From Deltaproteobacteria bacterium (lineage in GTDB: Bacteria; Desulfobacterota; Binatia; Binatales; Binataceae): a stretch of DNA of 64,000 nucleotides. Positions within the stretch are counted from its first letter, which is position 1. Each line of letters begins with the position of its first letter. The notes beneath the pieces were generated by a model that made no database searches, was not told the DNA's origin, and saw nothing but the letters and a program-made list of their open reading frames with translations. Location: the NCBI GenBank assembly GCA_021794015.1, contig JAJYRQ010000004.1:1-64000 (forward strand), read 5' to 3'. The translations under genes and the position numbers were made by a program. Below are positions 18,769 to 26,191 of this stretch, piece by piece.

Positions 18769-19553
18769 AGGGCAAGGTCTACTTCATCGGCGCCGGTCCC
18801 GGCGACCCCGAGTTGCTGACGCTCAAGGCCAAGCGGCTGCTGGAAGCGGCCGACCTGGTGATCTATACCGGCTCGCTGCTCGGCGTGGGGCTCGTGGCCC
18901 GCGCCCGGCCGACGGCGGTCGTGCGCGACAGCGCGGAGCTCTACCTCGAACAGATCGTGGCGATGATGGTCGAGGCGGCCAGACGCGGCCAGCTTGTGGC
19001 CCGTCTGCATTCGGGAGACCCCACCGTGTTCGGCGCAATTCACGAGCAGTTGGTGGCGCTGGAGCGCGCCGGCGTGCCGTTTGAGATTGTGCCCGGCGTA
19101 AGCTCGGTGTTTGCCGCCGCCGCGGCGCTGGGCGCCGAGCTGACCGTGCCGGAAGTGGCGCAGACCGTCATCCTTACCCGCACCGAGGGGAGGACGCCGA
19201 TGCCGCCGGGCGAGCAGCTCGAAGCGCTTGCCCGCCACGGGGCGACCATGGCCCTATATCTGAGCGCGGCGCTTATCGGCAAGGCGGCGCGCGCCCTGAT
19301 GGCCGGCTACCCGGCCGATACGCCGGCGGCGGTCGTGGCCGACGCCAGCATGCCGAGCCAGCGGATCGTCACCGGCCCGCTCTCCGAGATAGCCGAGCGG
19401 GCGCGCAGCGCCGGAATCAAGGCCCAGGCGATGGTACTGGTGGGGCGGGCGCTCGACCCCGAAATACGGCGCACCGAGGCCGGCCGCCGCTCGCGGCTCT
19501 ACGACCCCGGCTTTAGCCATAGCTTTCGGCGCGGAGCGACGACCCATGAGTAG
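18765..19553 (+). CDS. cbiF: Cobalt-precorrin-4 C11-methyltransferase
   Basis: This 262-residue tetrapyrrole methylase methylates C11. GAGPGDPELLTLKAKRLL at the N-terminus, the early IYTGSLL segment, LHSGDPTVFGAIHEQ and the LTRTEGRTPMPPGE stretch are hallmark CobM/CbiF motifs. The gene overlaps cobA by 8 bases. No truncation or unusual residue is visible. Confidence 0.95.
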   Translation: MKGKVYFIGAGPGDPELLTLKAKRLLEAADLVIYTGSLLGVGLVARARPTAVVRDSAELYLEQIVAMMVEAARRGQLVARLHSGDPTVFGAIHEQLVALERAGVPFEIVPGVSSVFAAAAALGAELTVPEVAQTVILTRTEGRTPMPPGEQLEALARHGATMALYLSAALIGKAARALMAGYPADTPAAVVADASMPSQRIVTGPLSEIAERARSAGIKAQAMVLVGRALDPEIRRTEAGRRSRLYDPGFSHSFRRGATTHE

Positions 19554-20331
19554 GCGCCAGCGGCTGCGCCCGGGCGTCTACCTGGTCGGCGCCGGGCCGG
19601 GCGACCCGGAGCTGATAACCGTGCGCGGCCTCGAGTACTTGCGTCGCGCCGACGCGATCATCTACGACGACCTGGTTTCGCCCAGGCTTCTTAAACACGC
19701 CCGCCTCGAGGCCGAGCTGATTCATATCGGTCGCCGCCACACCGGCGAGCATCTCAGCCAGGCCGCAGTCAACGAGTTGATGGTCGCGCGATACCGGCGC
19801 GGGCGGGCGGTGGTGCGGCTTAAGGGCGGCGACCCGCTCATCTTCGGCCGTGGCGGGGAAGAGCTGAGTGCGCTGGCCGAGGCGGGTGTGCCCTTCGAGG
19901 TGGTGCCGGGCGTAAGCGCGGCGCTGGCCGCGGCGGCGCAAGCCGGCATCCCGCTGACCGATCGGCGATGCGCCTCGGTGGTGAGCTTCGTCACGGCCCA
20001 TCAAGGCGACGGCAACGCGCGCGGCGTCGATTGGCAGGCCTTGGCGCGGCTTAAGGGCACGCTGGCCGTCTTCATGGGCGCGCGCCGGCTGGGCGCCGTG
20101 GTACGCCGCCTCTTGAGCGCCGGGCGCTCGCCTGAGGAGCCGGCGGCGATTGTCGCCTCGGCGACGACGCCGGACGAAAAGATCGTGCTCGCCAGGCTCG
20201 GCGACTTGGACCGGCTCGCCGAAGCGGCGAAAATCACCGCGCCGGCGCTCGCGCTTATCGGCCCGGTCGTCGGATTGCGCGCCGCAGCGCCTGCGTGCGC
20301 CGGCACCGCCGTGGAAGAGGACGGATTATGA
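19546..20331 (+). CDS. cobA: Uroporphyrinogen-III C-methyltransferase
   Basis: This 261-residue SUMT enzyme makes precorrin-2 by two SAM-dependent methylations, the entry step for cobalamin and siroheme. It has GAGPGDPELITVRGLEYL, the SUMT-specific IYDDLVSPRLL, RLKGGDPLIFGRGGEE, and VPGVSAALAAAAQAGIPLTDR. It is a stand-alone methyltransferase without the CysG dehydrogenase/chelatase part. Overlaps of 8 and 4 bases tie it to cbiF and cbiH. Confidence 0.96.
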   Translation: MSRRQRLRPGVYLVGAGPGDPELITVRGLEYLRRADAIIYDDLVSPRLLKHARLEAELIHIGRRHTGEHLSQAAVNELMVARYRRGRAVVRLKGGDPLIFGRGGEELSALAEAGVPFEVVPGVSAALAAAAQAGIPLTDRRCASVVSFVTAHQGDGNARGVDWQALARLKGTLAVFMGARRLGAVVRRLLSAGRSPEEPAAIVASATTPDEKIVLARLGDLDRLAEAAKITAPALALIGPVVGLRAAAPACAGTAVEEDGL

Positions 20332-21212
20332 ACGAGATGAACCAAGCGCGAAAAGGACGGCTTTTCCTGATCGGCTTCGGGCCCGGCGCCCATGACCAAC
20401 TCACCCTGCGCGCCCGCCAGGCAATCGCAGAGAGCGAGGTCGTCATCGGCTATACGACCTATATAAAGCTGATTGCCGAGATGCTCGCAGGCAAGGAGGT
20501 CATCCGCAAAGGCATGACCGAGGAACTTGACCGGGCCACCGAGGCCATCGAGCTGGCCCGCGCCGGACGGACCGTGGCGCTGGTTTCCAGCGGCGATATC
20601 GGCGTCTACGGGATGGCCGGTCCGACCTTCGAGTTGTTGCGCGAGCAGGGATGGAAGCCGGGGGAGAGCCCGCAAGTCGAGGTGATCGCCGGGGTGACGG
20701 CGCTAAGCTCCTGCGCCGCGCGCCTGGGCGCTCCGCTTACCCATGACTTTGCCGCGATAAGCCTTTCCGACCTGCTTACGCCCTGGCCGGTTATCGAGCG
20801 GCGGCTTGAGGCTGCGGGCCAGGGCGACTTCGTGATCGCGCTCTATAATCCCCAATCCAAGCGGCGTACCTGGCAGCTTAAGCGCACCCAGGAAATCCTG
20901 CTGCGCTATCGGGCGCCGGCAACGCCGGTGGGGATCGTCAAGAGCGCCTACCGCAAGCTCGAGAGCGTGGTGCTGACCGACCTCGAGCACATGACCGAGC
21001 ACGAAGTCGGGATGCTGACGACCATCCTGGTGGGCAATTCCAACACGGTTGCCTTCGAAGGGATGATGCTCACCCCGCGCGGTTACACCAACAAGTACGA
21101 CCTGGAAACCGGAGAAGCGCTGCCCGGCCAGCGGCCCGGGCTTTCGCTTAAGCTCGACCCTGCCGGCAAGCCCGAAAGCGCCGGTGCGCAGGGGCCGGAG
21201 GGCGAGGGATGA
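20328..21212 (+). CDS. cbiH: Cobalt-precorrin-3B C17-methyltransferase
   Basis: The start ATG at 20328 overlaps the cobA stop (ATGA) and gives 294 residues. The enzyme methylates C17 and drives ring contraction. LIGFGPGAHDQLTLRARQAI, VIGYTTYIKLI and SSGDIGVYGMAGPTFELL are CobJ/CbiH motifs, and DFVIALYNPQSKRRTWQL is the usual later segment. A C-terminal extension of about 40 residues is low complexity. It overlaps cbiG by 4 bases, its usual pathway neighbour. Confidence 0.95.
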   Translation: MNEMNQARKGRLFLIGFGPGAHDQLTLRARQAIAESEVVIGYTTYIKLIAEMLAGKEVIRKGMTEELDRATEAIELARAGRTVALVSSGDIGVYGMAGPTFELLREQGWKPGESPQVEVIAGVTALSSCAARLGAPLTHDFAAISLSDLLTPWPVIERRLEAAGQGDFVIALYNPQSKRRTWQLKRTQEILLRYRAPATPVGIVKSAYRKLESVVLTDLEHMTEHEVGMLTTILVGNSNTVAFEGMMLTPRGYTNKYDLETGEALPGQRPGLSLKLDPAGKPESAGAQGPEGEG

Positions 21213-22288
21213 CCCAGAGCGCGATTACGCTTACGCGCCAGGGGGTCGAGGTCTGCCGGCGAATCGAGGCGGCTTTTCCCGAGACGGTGGTTTTCGTCGC
21301 CGACAAGTACGACGCGCAGGCGCCCACTCACTGGCGGCGCTTTGACGGCAAGCTGCGGCCGCTTCTGGATGAGATTTTCGGCCGCTTCGAGGCGCATATC
21401 TTCGTCATGGCAACCGGGATCGTGGTGCGGGTGATTGCGCCCTACGTCAGCGACAAGCGGCTTGACCCGGCGGTCGTGGTGATCGACGTGACCGCGCGCT
21501 TCGCCGTAAGCCTGTGCTCGGGCCATCTCGGCGGCGCCAACGCGCTGGCCCGAAGCCTTGCCCAGGCGCTCGGGGCAACGCCGGTCATCACCACCGGCAC
21601 CGACGTGAATGAGACCCTCTCGCCCGACTTGCTGGCCAAGGAACTGGGCGCCGAGATCGAGAACTGGCAGACGCTCAAGGTCGTAAGCGGCGCCCTGGTT
21701 GACGGCGAGCCGGTGGCGGTTTTCGCCGAGCCGTCGGTTAAGCTGCCCGATCTTACGCCGCTTGCCGAAAAGAAGGTCCGGGTGGTCGAGTCGCCCGAGG
21801 CGTTTGCCGAGGGCTTTCGCGCAGCCATCCTGCTGTCGCATCGGACGGATATTGCGCTGCCGGCCGGGATGCCCGTGCTGCTGATTAGGCCGCGCGACCT
21901 GGTGGTGGGCATCGGATGCGATCGCGGGGTTGCAGCCGACGAAATCGAAGCGGCTATCGCGCGGGTTTTTGCCGCGCGCGGGCTTAGCCGCCTGAGCATT
22001 CGGCAGCTTGCCACCTACGCGCTCAAGAAAGATGAGCCGGGGCTGGTCGAATTTGCCGCGCGCAATCGGCTTGAGCTGGCTTGGTTCGAAAAAGACGAGA
22101 TCAACCGGCTCGCCGAGCGCATTCCCAATCCGTCAAAGACGGTCATGTCCTACGTCGGCGTGGCGGGCGTGGCTGAGCCGGCCGCGATGCTCGCCGCGGG
22201 CACCGACCGGCTGCTGGTGGAAAAAGTCAAATGCGAACGGGTCACCGTGGCGGTGGCGCTGGCAGGCGCCGAGGAGCTCAAGCGATGA
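21209..22288 (+). CDS. cbiG: Cobalt-precorrin-5A hydrolase
   Basis: This 359-residue protein opens the delta-lactone of cobalt-precorrin-5A and releases acetaldehyde, a step found only in the anaerobic pathway. The N-terminal domain contains FVMATGIVVRVIAPYVSDK and CSGHLGGANALA, the middle domain TTGTDVNETLSPD, and the C-terminal domain VVGIGCDRGV followed by LATYALKKDEPGL; all three CbiG regions are present. It overlaps the next small gene by 4 bases. Confidence 0.95.
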   Translation: MTQSAITLTRQGVEVCRRIEAAFPETVVFVADKYDAQAPTHWRRFDGKLRPLLDEIFGRFEAHIFVMATGIVVRVIAPYVSDKRLDPAVVVIDVTARFAVSLCSGHLGGANALARSLAQALGATPVITTGTDVNETLSPDLLAKELGAEIENWQTLKVVSGALVDGEPVAVFAEPSVKLPDLTPLAEKKVRVVESPEAFAEGFRAAILLSHRTDIALPAGMPVLLIRPRDLVVGIGCDRGVAADEIEAAIARVFAARGLSRLSIRQLATYALKKDEPGLVEFAARNRLELAWFEKDEINRLAERIPNPSKTVMSYVGVAGVAEPAAMLAAGTDRLLVEKVKCERVTVAVALAGAEELKR

Positions 22289-22701
22289 GCGAAGCGCAGG
22301 CCGCGCCGGCCGGACCGCTGGAAGCGCTTATCGAGGAACTGGCCGGCCTGGAGGAGCTGCACCTGGTCGTCAACACCGGCGCCGCGGCGGTCGAGCTTCG
22401 CGGCAAGGCAAGCGCCCGGCGAGGGCCCCAGTGGCTTACGCTTGAGATGGCCGGAAGCCCGGACCATATCCATTTGCGCCGAAGCGAGATCGCGGCGGCC
22501 AGGCCGATGGCCTCGACCCGGGGCAACCGCGCGGTGCGGTTTTTCAGCGCCGACGGCCGGGCGCTGATGACGGTCTATCTTCCCGGCACGAGCCCGGAGC
22601 GCTCCGATTTCAAGCCGGAGCGCGCCCAGGCGCTCGACAGCGTTTTGCAAAGGCACCCCGGCGTGCTGGGTCCGGCGCTTTCGGCCGGAGAGTCTTCGTG
22701 A
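22285..22701 (+). CDS. Small ChuX/HutX-like protein of unknown role in the cobalamin operon
   Basis: This 138-residue protein starts at ATG 22285, overlapping the cbiG stop, and its end overlaps cbiX by 4 bases, so it is fully embedded in the operon. It matches no known cobalamin enzyme. Residues 61-100 (HIHLRRSEIAAAR, then RAVRFFSADGRALMTVYLP) resemble the core of the HemS/ChuX/HutX heme-utilisation fold, in which a similar HIxL...IRFF...G..VYL pattern lines a tetrapyrrole pocket. If the resemblance holds, it could bind or carry a tetrapyrrole intermediate or hand sirohydrochlorin or metal to CbiX. No membrane segment, signal peptide or cysteine is visible. Confidence 0.6.
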   Translation: MSEAQAAPAGPLEALIEELAGLEELHLVVNTGAAAVELRGKASARRGPQWLTLEMAGSPDHIHLRRSEIAAARPMASTRGNRAVRFFSADGRALMTVYLPGTSPERSDFKPERAQALDSVLQRHPGVLGPALSAGESS

Positions 22702-23573
22702 GCGACGTGAGCGACGGCACGCTGGTGCTGGTCGGCCACGGAAGCCGCGCTGGCGAGGCGAACAGGGAATTCCTTGCCTTTGCCGAAAAGCTGCGCCAGG
22801 CAACGGGCCTTGCGGTTGAGCCCGGCTTCGTTGAGCTGGCCGAGCCGACGCTGGCCGAGGCGCTTGACCGCGCGGCGCGCCTGTCCGCCGAGGTTGCGGT
22901 GGTGCCGTTTGTGCTGTTTGCCGCCGGCCACGTTAAGCTCGACCTGCCGCTTGAGATCGAGGCTGCACGCCGGCGCCATCCCGGCATGCGCTTTGCCCAA
23001 GCCGCGCCGCTCGGACTCCATCCCCGGCTGCTCGAGATCGCCGGCGAGCGGCTCGACGCCGCGCTGGACAAGCTTGGCGAGACGGGAGCCGCTGAGCGGG
23101 CGGTGCTGCTAGTTGGCCGCGGCTCCAGCGACCCCGACGCCAACAGCGAGGTGGCCAAGCTGGCGCGGCTGTTGTCCGAGGGCCGGGGATGCATGCTGGT
23201 TGAGGCCGCCTACTGCGGCGTGACCCGGCCGTCGGTGCCGGAGGGGCTGGAAAGGGTTGCGCGGCTTGGTGCGCGCGGGGTCGTCGTCCTGCCGCACCTG
23301 ATTTTTGCCGGGGTGCTGGAGGCGCGGCTGCGCGACAACATCGCCGCGTTTCGCCGCGCCTTTCCGGGTATCGAGGCGGTGCTGGCCGACACGCTTGGCG
23401 GAGATCCGCGGCTTATCGAAGTTGTACTTGAGCGCCGCGGCGAGGCATTGGATGGCGCTGTTCGGATGAGCTGCGATCTCTGCAAGTACAAGGTCCGGCT
23501 TCCCGGCTTCGCCGATGAGCGTGGCGCCGAGAAGGCGCTCTTGCACGCCGCCCACCACACCGCCTCGAAGTAG
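22698..23573 (+). CDS. cbiX: Sirohydrochlorin cobaltochelatase, long form
   Basis: This 291-residue protein inserts Co2+ into sirohydrochlorin. It has two chelatase-like halves: LVLVGHGSRAGEANREF with the metal-binding His14 in the first, and VLLVGRGSSDPDANSEVAKLARLL in the second (split at about residue 155), where the equivalent histidine is arginine. The C-terminus carries a CDLCKYK pair of cysteines (Cys259 and Cys262) and HAAHH, similar to the Cys/His tails of long CbiX proteins that may hold an Fe-S cluster or metal. It is the last gene of the operon. Confidence 0.92.
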   Translation: MSDVSDGTLVLVGHGSRAGEANREFLAFAEKLRQATGLAVEPGFVELAEPTLAEALDRAARLSAEVAVVPFVLFAAGHVKLDLPLEIEAARRRHPGMRFAQAAPLGLHPRLLEIAGERLDAALDKLGETGAAERAVLLVGRGSSDPDANSEVAKLARLLSEGRGCMLVEAAYCGVTRPSVPEGLERVARLGARGVVVLPHLIFAGVLEARLRDNIAAFRRAFPGIEAVLADTLGGDPRLIEVVLERRGEALDGAVRMSCDLCKYKVRLPGFADERGAEKALLHAAHHTASK

Positions 23574-23736
23574 CCCGCCCGGTAAAGCCGCCCCGCTCTG
23601 CCGCCCCGTTCCCTGGAGTCGCAATACCGCCCCGCGCTACAGTAGCAGCCGGGACAGAGCGAGCCGTGAACGCAACGGCGGTCGGGGTCCGGCCGGCGAA
23701 GCGAATGGAGCGGGCGGCGCCCAGGGGGCAGTGACG

Positions 23737-24999
23737 ATGATTCTCTCGATGTCACTACGAAACTTCCGGTCGATTCGGGAGCAGAACGTCCGAATCGCGC
23801 CGATGACGGTGGTCTACGGCCCCAACGGCGCCGGCAAGTCGAGCCTCATCTACGCCCTGCTCACGCTCAAGAACATCGTCCTTAACCCGAATCAGCCGGT
23901 CGACGCGTTCTTCAACTACGGATGGCTCAACCTCGGCGGCTTCAAGCAGGTTGTCTTCGGCCACGACGAGAGAACCCCGGTTGCGCTCGGCGTGGAGCGA
24001 GCAGTGACCTGGCCGGACGGACTTGATCGCGACACCAGCTATAGCGTCACCCTGTGGCCGGGCCGAGGAGCATTTCGGCTGCGGGCCGGGCAGGCGATTC
24101 ATGCCGACCTTCGGCTGGAGGTGAGCTTTCCCCATCCAGCTAGTATGCTCTTGCGCACCAAGTGGGAGCAGTACGACGCCATCAGCCACTGGAACGGCAT
24201 CTTCGCACGGCTCGAGCAGAGGCCGGGCGCACCCCTTTTGGACGGCGCTGAGGACAGGCTAAACAACCTGAATGTCGCACTTAACACCTTGCCTGCCACG
24301 GTTGCCTCCGCCCAGGCCGTCCCGCTTCGCCGGGGCTTTTTCAAGCCCAGCTATGGAATGGTCCCGCTGACGCCCGTTGCTGTCAACGAGGACGAAATGG
24401 CGACCTACCTCGCCAACGAAAAGTACCTGCGCGACGAGGTGAGCGCCTATCTGGAAGAGATTGTCGAGAGAAGGTTTAGCGTAAACGTTACGCCCGGCAC
24501 GGCGCTCTTTTCCCTGGACTGCTTTGACGCTCGCCGAAAGGTGAGCACCGAGCTGGTCAACGAGGGCTTCGGCACGAACCAGCTCGTTTACCTTCTGACC
24601 GTGGCGCTGCGCAAAGATGCGAGCGTAGTCTGCATCGAGGAGCCGGAAGTCCATCTCCATCCGACGGCGATTCGCCGCCTGGCCCGCGCGCTTTCGACGA
24701 TCGCGAAAGAAAAGAACCGGTCATTTGTGATCTCCACGCACAGTGAACAGTTCGTGCTGGCGCTCCTCGCCATGGTGAAGGAAGGGAAGCTTGGGCATGA
24801 CGAGGTTGCCTGCTACCTGGCGACAAAGCGCGACCGCGAGACACGCTTCGAACGGCAGCCGGTCGAGCCGACCGGCCAGATCAAGGGCGGCCTGTCTTCG
24901 TTCCTGGAAGGCGAGATGGAAGACCTACGCACCTTCCTTGGCGTCGCGGAGAACGGTGGGGAAGCCTCCGATGTCAAGCCGCCGGATCGTGCTGAATGA
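23737..24999 (+). CDS. AAA/ABC-type ATPase (OLD/RecF-like), probable defence or toxin module partner
   Basis: The start is set at ATG 23737 (420 residues); a GTG two codons earlier is possible. MSLRNFRSI leads into the Walker A GPNGAGKSS (residues 28-36), and the Walker B region EEPEVHLHP (about 301) and ISTHSEQFVLAL switch motif follow. This is the layout of AAA_15/AAA_21 ATPases used in many anti-phage and RecF/OLD-type systems. No nuclease domain is fused; instead a PIN-like protein gene overlaps its 3' end by 29 bases. The pair is bounded by the cobalamin operon and a stretch of small frames. Confidence 0.85.
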   Translation: MILSMSLRNFRSIREQNVRIAPMTVVYGPNGAGKSSLIYALLTLKNIVLNPNQPVDAFFNYGWLNLGGFKQVVFGHDERTPVALGVERAVTWPDGLDRDTSYSVTLWPGRGAFRLRAGQAIHADLRLEVSFPHPASMLLRTKWEQYDAISHWNGIFARLEQRPGAPLLDGAEDRLNNLNVALNTLPATVASAQAVPLRRGFFKPSYGMVPLTPVAVNEDEMATYLANEKYLRDEVSAYLEEIVERRFSVNVTPGTALFSLDCFDARRKVSTELVNEGFGTNQLVYLLTVALRKDASVVCIEEPEVHLHPTAIRRLARALSTIAKEKNRSFVISTHSEQFVLALLAMVKEGKLGHDEVACYLATKRDRETRFERQPVEPTGQIKGGLSSFLEGEMEDLRTFLGVAENGGEASDVKPPDRAE

Positions 25000-25438
25000 A
25001 TGGGTCCTGCACGATCTGGCGGGCCAGAAAGGCGAAGCGAGGCAAAGACAAGCCGAAAGCCTGCTCGACAAGCTCGGAGCCGAATCCGGCATGCTTGCCG
25101 TTTGGAGGGGCAGCCCTTGGATGAGCAAGTTCGCCCTGTTTACCAACCGCGCCGCGGGGCCGGGCCCACACCTGCTCTTGAAGAGCCTGGCGAATTTAGT
25201 CTACGACTCGGCCCGCTGCCACATCCTCGAGAACGACCAGGTGCTGCGGCTTCCGCCTGAGTCGGCGGAGAAGCTGCCTAGTGATGATATTTACCTGGTC
25301 GAAACCTACTTGGCAGCCAAAGCCGACCTGCTGGTAACCGAGGACGCCAGGCTGCTCGCCGCGCTGCACGCGCATTGCCCTGACGTTAAGGTGCAAACGC
25401 GAGATGATTTCATGCGCGACCTCGGAATTCGCGCCTGA
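24971..25438 (+). CDS. PIN-like nuclease candidate
   Basis: This 155-residue protein starts at ATG 24971, 29 bases inside the ATPase gene, so the two are almost certainly co-translated. The segment DDIYLVETYLAAKADLLVTEDARLLAAL (acidic residues at 105, 106, 125 and the LVTEDARL motif) matches the second half of PIN domains, and an N-terminal hydrophobic-acidic stretch VLNEWVLHDL could supply the first acidic residue, though it is less typical. PIN proteins are metal-dependent RNases. The ATPase may sense or activate it. Assignment as PIN is by motif only. Confidence 0.65.
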   Translation: MSSRRIVLNEWVLHDLAGQKGEARQRQAESLLDKLGAESGMLAVWRGSPWMSKFALFTNRAAGPGPHLLLKSLANLVYDSARCHILENDQVLRLPPESAEKLPSDDIYLVETYLAAKADLLVTEDARLLAALHAHCPDVKVQTRDDFMRDLGIRA

Positions 25439-25585
25439 ACTCCGGCGCACCTCCGCGCGGGAACGCGGTCGTACGCCACGCCCGGCGTAGAGACTGGCCG
25501 CTAAACGAGCGGCGTCCGATGCACTAACCTGGAACGGCCCGCGCCTCTCTCTTGCGAACTCGGAAGCTTTGGCGCCTTAACAACG

Positions 25586-25819
25586 TCACTTCGCCTGCGG
25601 GGCGGACTTTGCGCGCGGCGTCAGGCGCACCACGAAGAACTTCTCAAGCTCTGCCACCGTAACCCGCGCGGGGTCAACGGCGTGCGGGTCGTGTTTCGGC
25701 AGCGCCGCAACGAAGCGGCCGCTGCCGTGACGCCTGCCCCGGCAGCGGCATCGGCAGCGATGCTCCCAGGCCAATTCGCAGGCCTGCGCGGCTCGAAAAG
25801 ACAGCGCTCGCTCGCTCAC
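25586..25819 (-). CDS. Possible small basic protein
   Basis: A GTG-started frame of 77 residues with an Arg/Cys/Gly-rich centre (HRCRCRCRGRRHGSGR) and an ending VTVAELEKFFVVRLTPRAK that looks protein-like. It lies 43 bases downstream of the other small minus-strand frame, with which it shares a GRRHG element. No family is recognised and the start is weak; it may be spurious. Confidence 0.3.
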   Translation of the reverse strand: MSERALSFRAAQACELAWEHRCRCRCRGRRHGSGRFVAALPKHDPHAVDPARVTVAELEKFFVVRLTPRAKSAPQAK

Positions 25820-25862
25820 GATCGCGCCTGGCCGGCGCTTTTACGGGGGCCAGGCCGGCTGC

Positions 25863-26033
25863 TCATGCGGCCGGCGCAGCCTGCTCGGCCTGCGACTTTT
25901 TCTCGGGCTCCGCTTCCTGGGAGCAGCAGCAGCGGCATCGACCGTGGCGCCTTCCAAGCGGCTGGGCGGCGAGCCTTCCGCGCAGGTCATGGACCAAGCC
26001 CTTAAGTTCTTCGAGCAGTTCGTCAGTGGCCAT
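25863..26033 (-). CDS. Possible small Cys-cluster protein
   Basis: From the ATG at 26033, preceded by GAGGT at a good distance, a 56-residue protein is encoded: an amphipathic helix (MATDELLEELKGLVHDLRGRL), a GRRHGRCRCCCS cluster, and an acidic-lysine-alanine tail. The His/Cys cluster could bind metal. No family is recognised. Confidence 0.4.
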   Translation of the reverse strand: MATDELLEELKGLVHDLRGRLAAQPLGRRHGRCRCCCSQEAEPEKKSQAEQAAPAA

Positions 26034-26191
26034 CGCATTTACCTCGAGCTTCAATATAGCGACGATCCTGGTGGCGCACAAGCCTTGTGTGCCAGGCAGC
26101 GCGCAGCGCAACCGAATTTTCATTTAAGAGGCGCGCCCGACCGGGCCGAGCCAGCAGTTGCCCCGCCTGGGCGGGGCGGCCAGGCGGGTCG

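Larger units (their letters stand above)
25439..26191. other. Intergenic stretch with only doubtful small frames
   Basis: About 750 bases between the PIN-like gene and glnE. Two short minus-strand frames within it are listed separately as possible genes. The segment 26159-26190 has a cctgggcgggg/ggccaggcggg imperfect palindrome just beyond the glnE stop and could serve as its terminator. Nothing else is recognisable. Confidence 0.5.
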
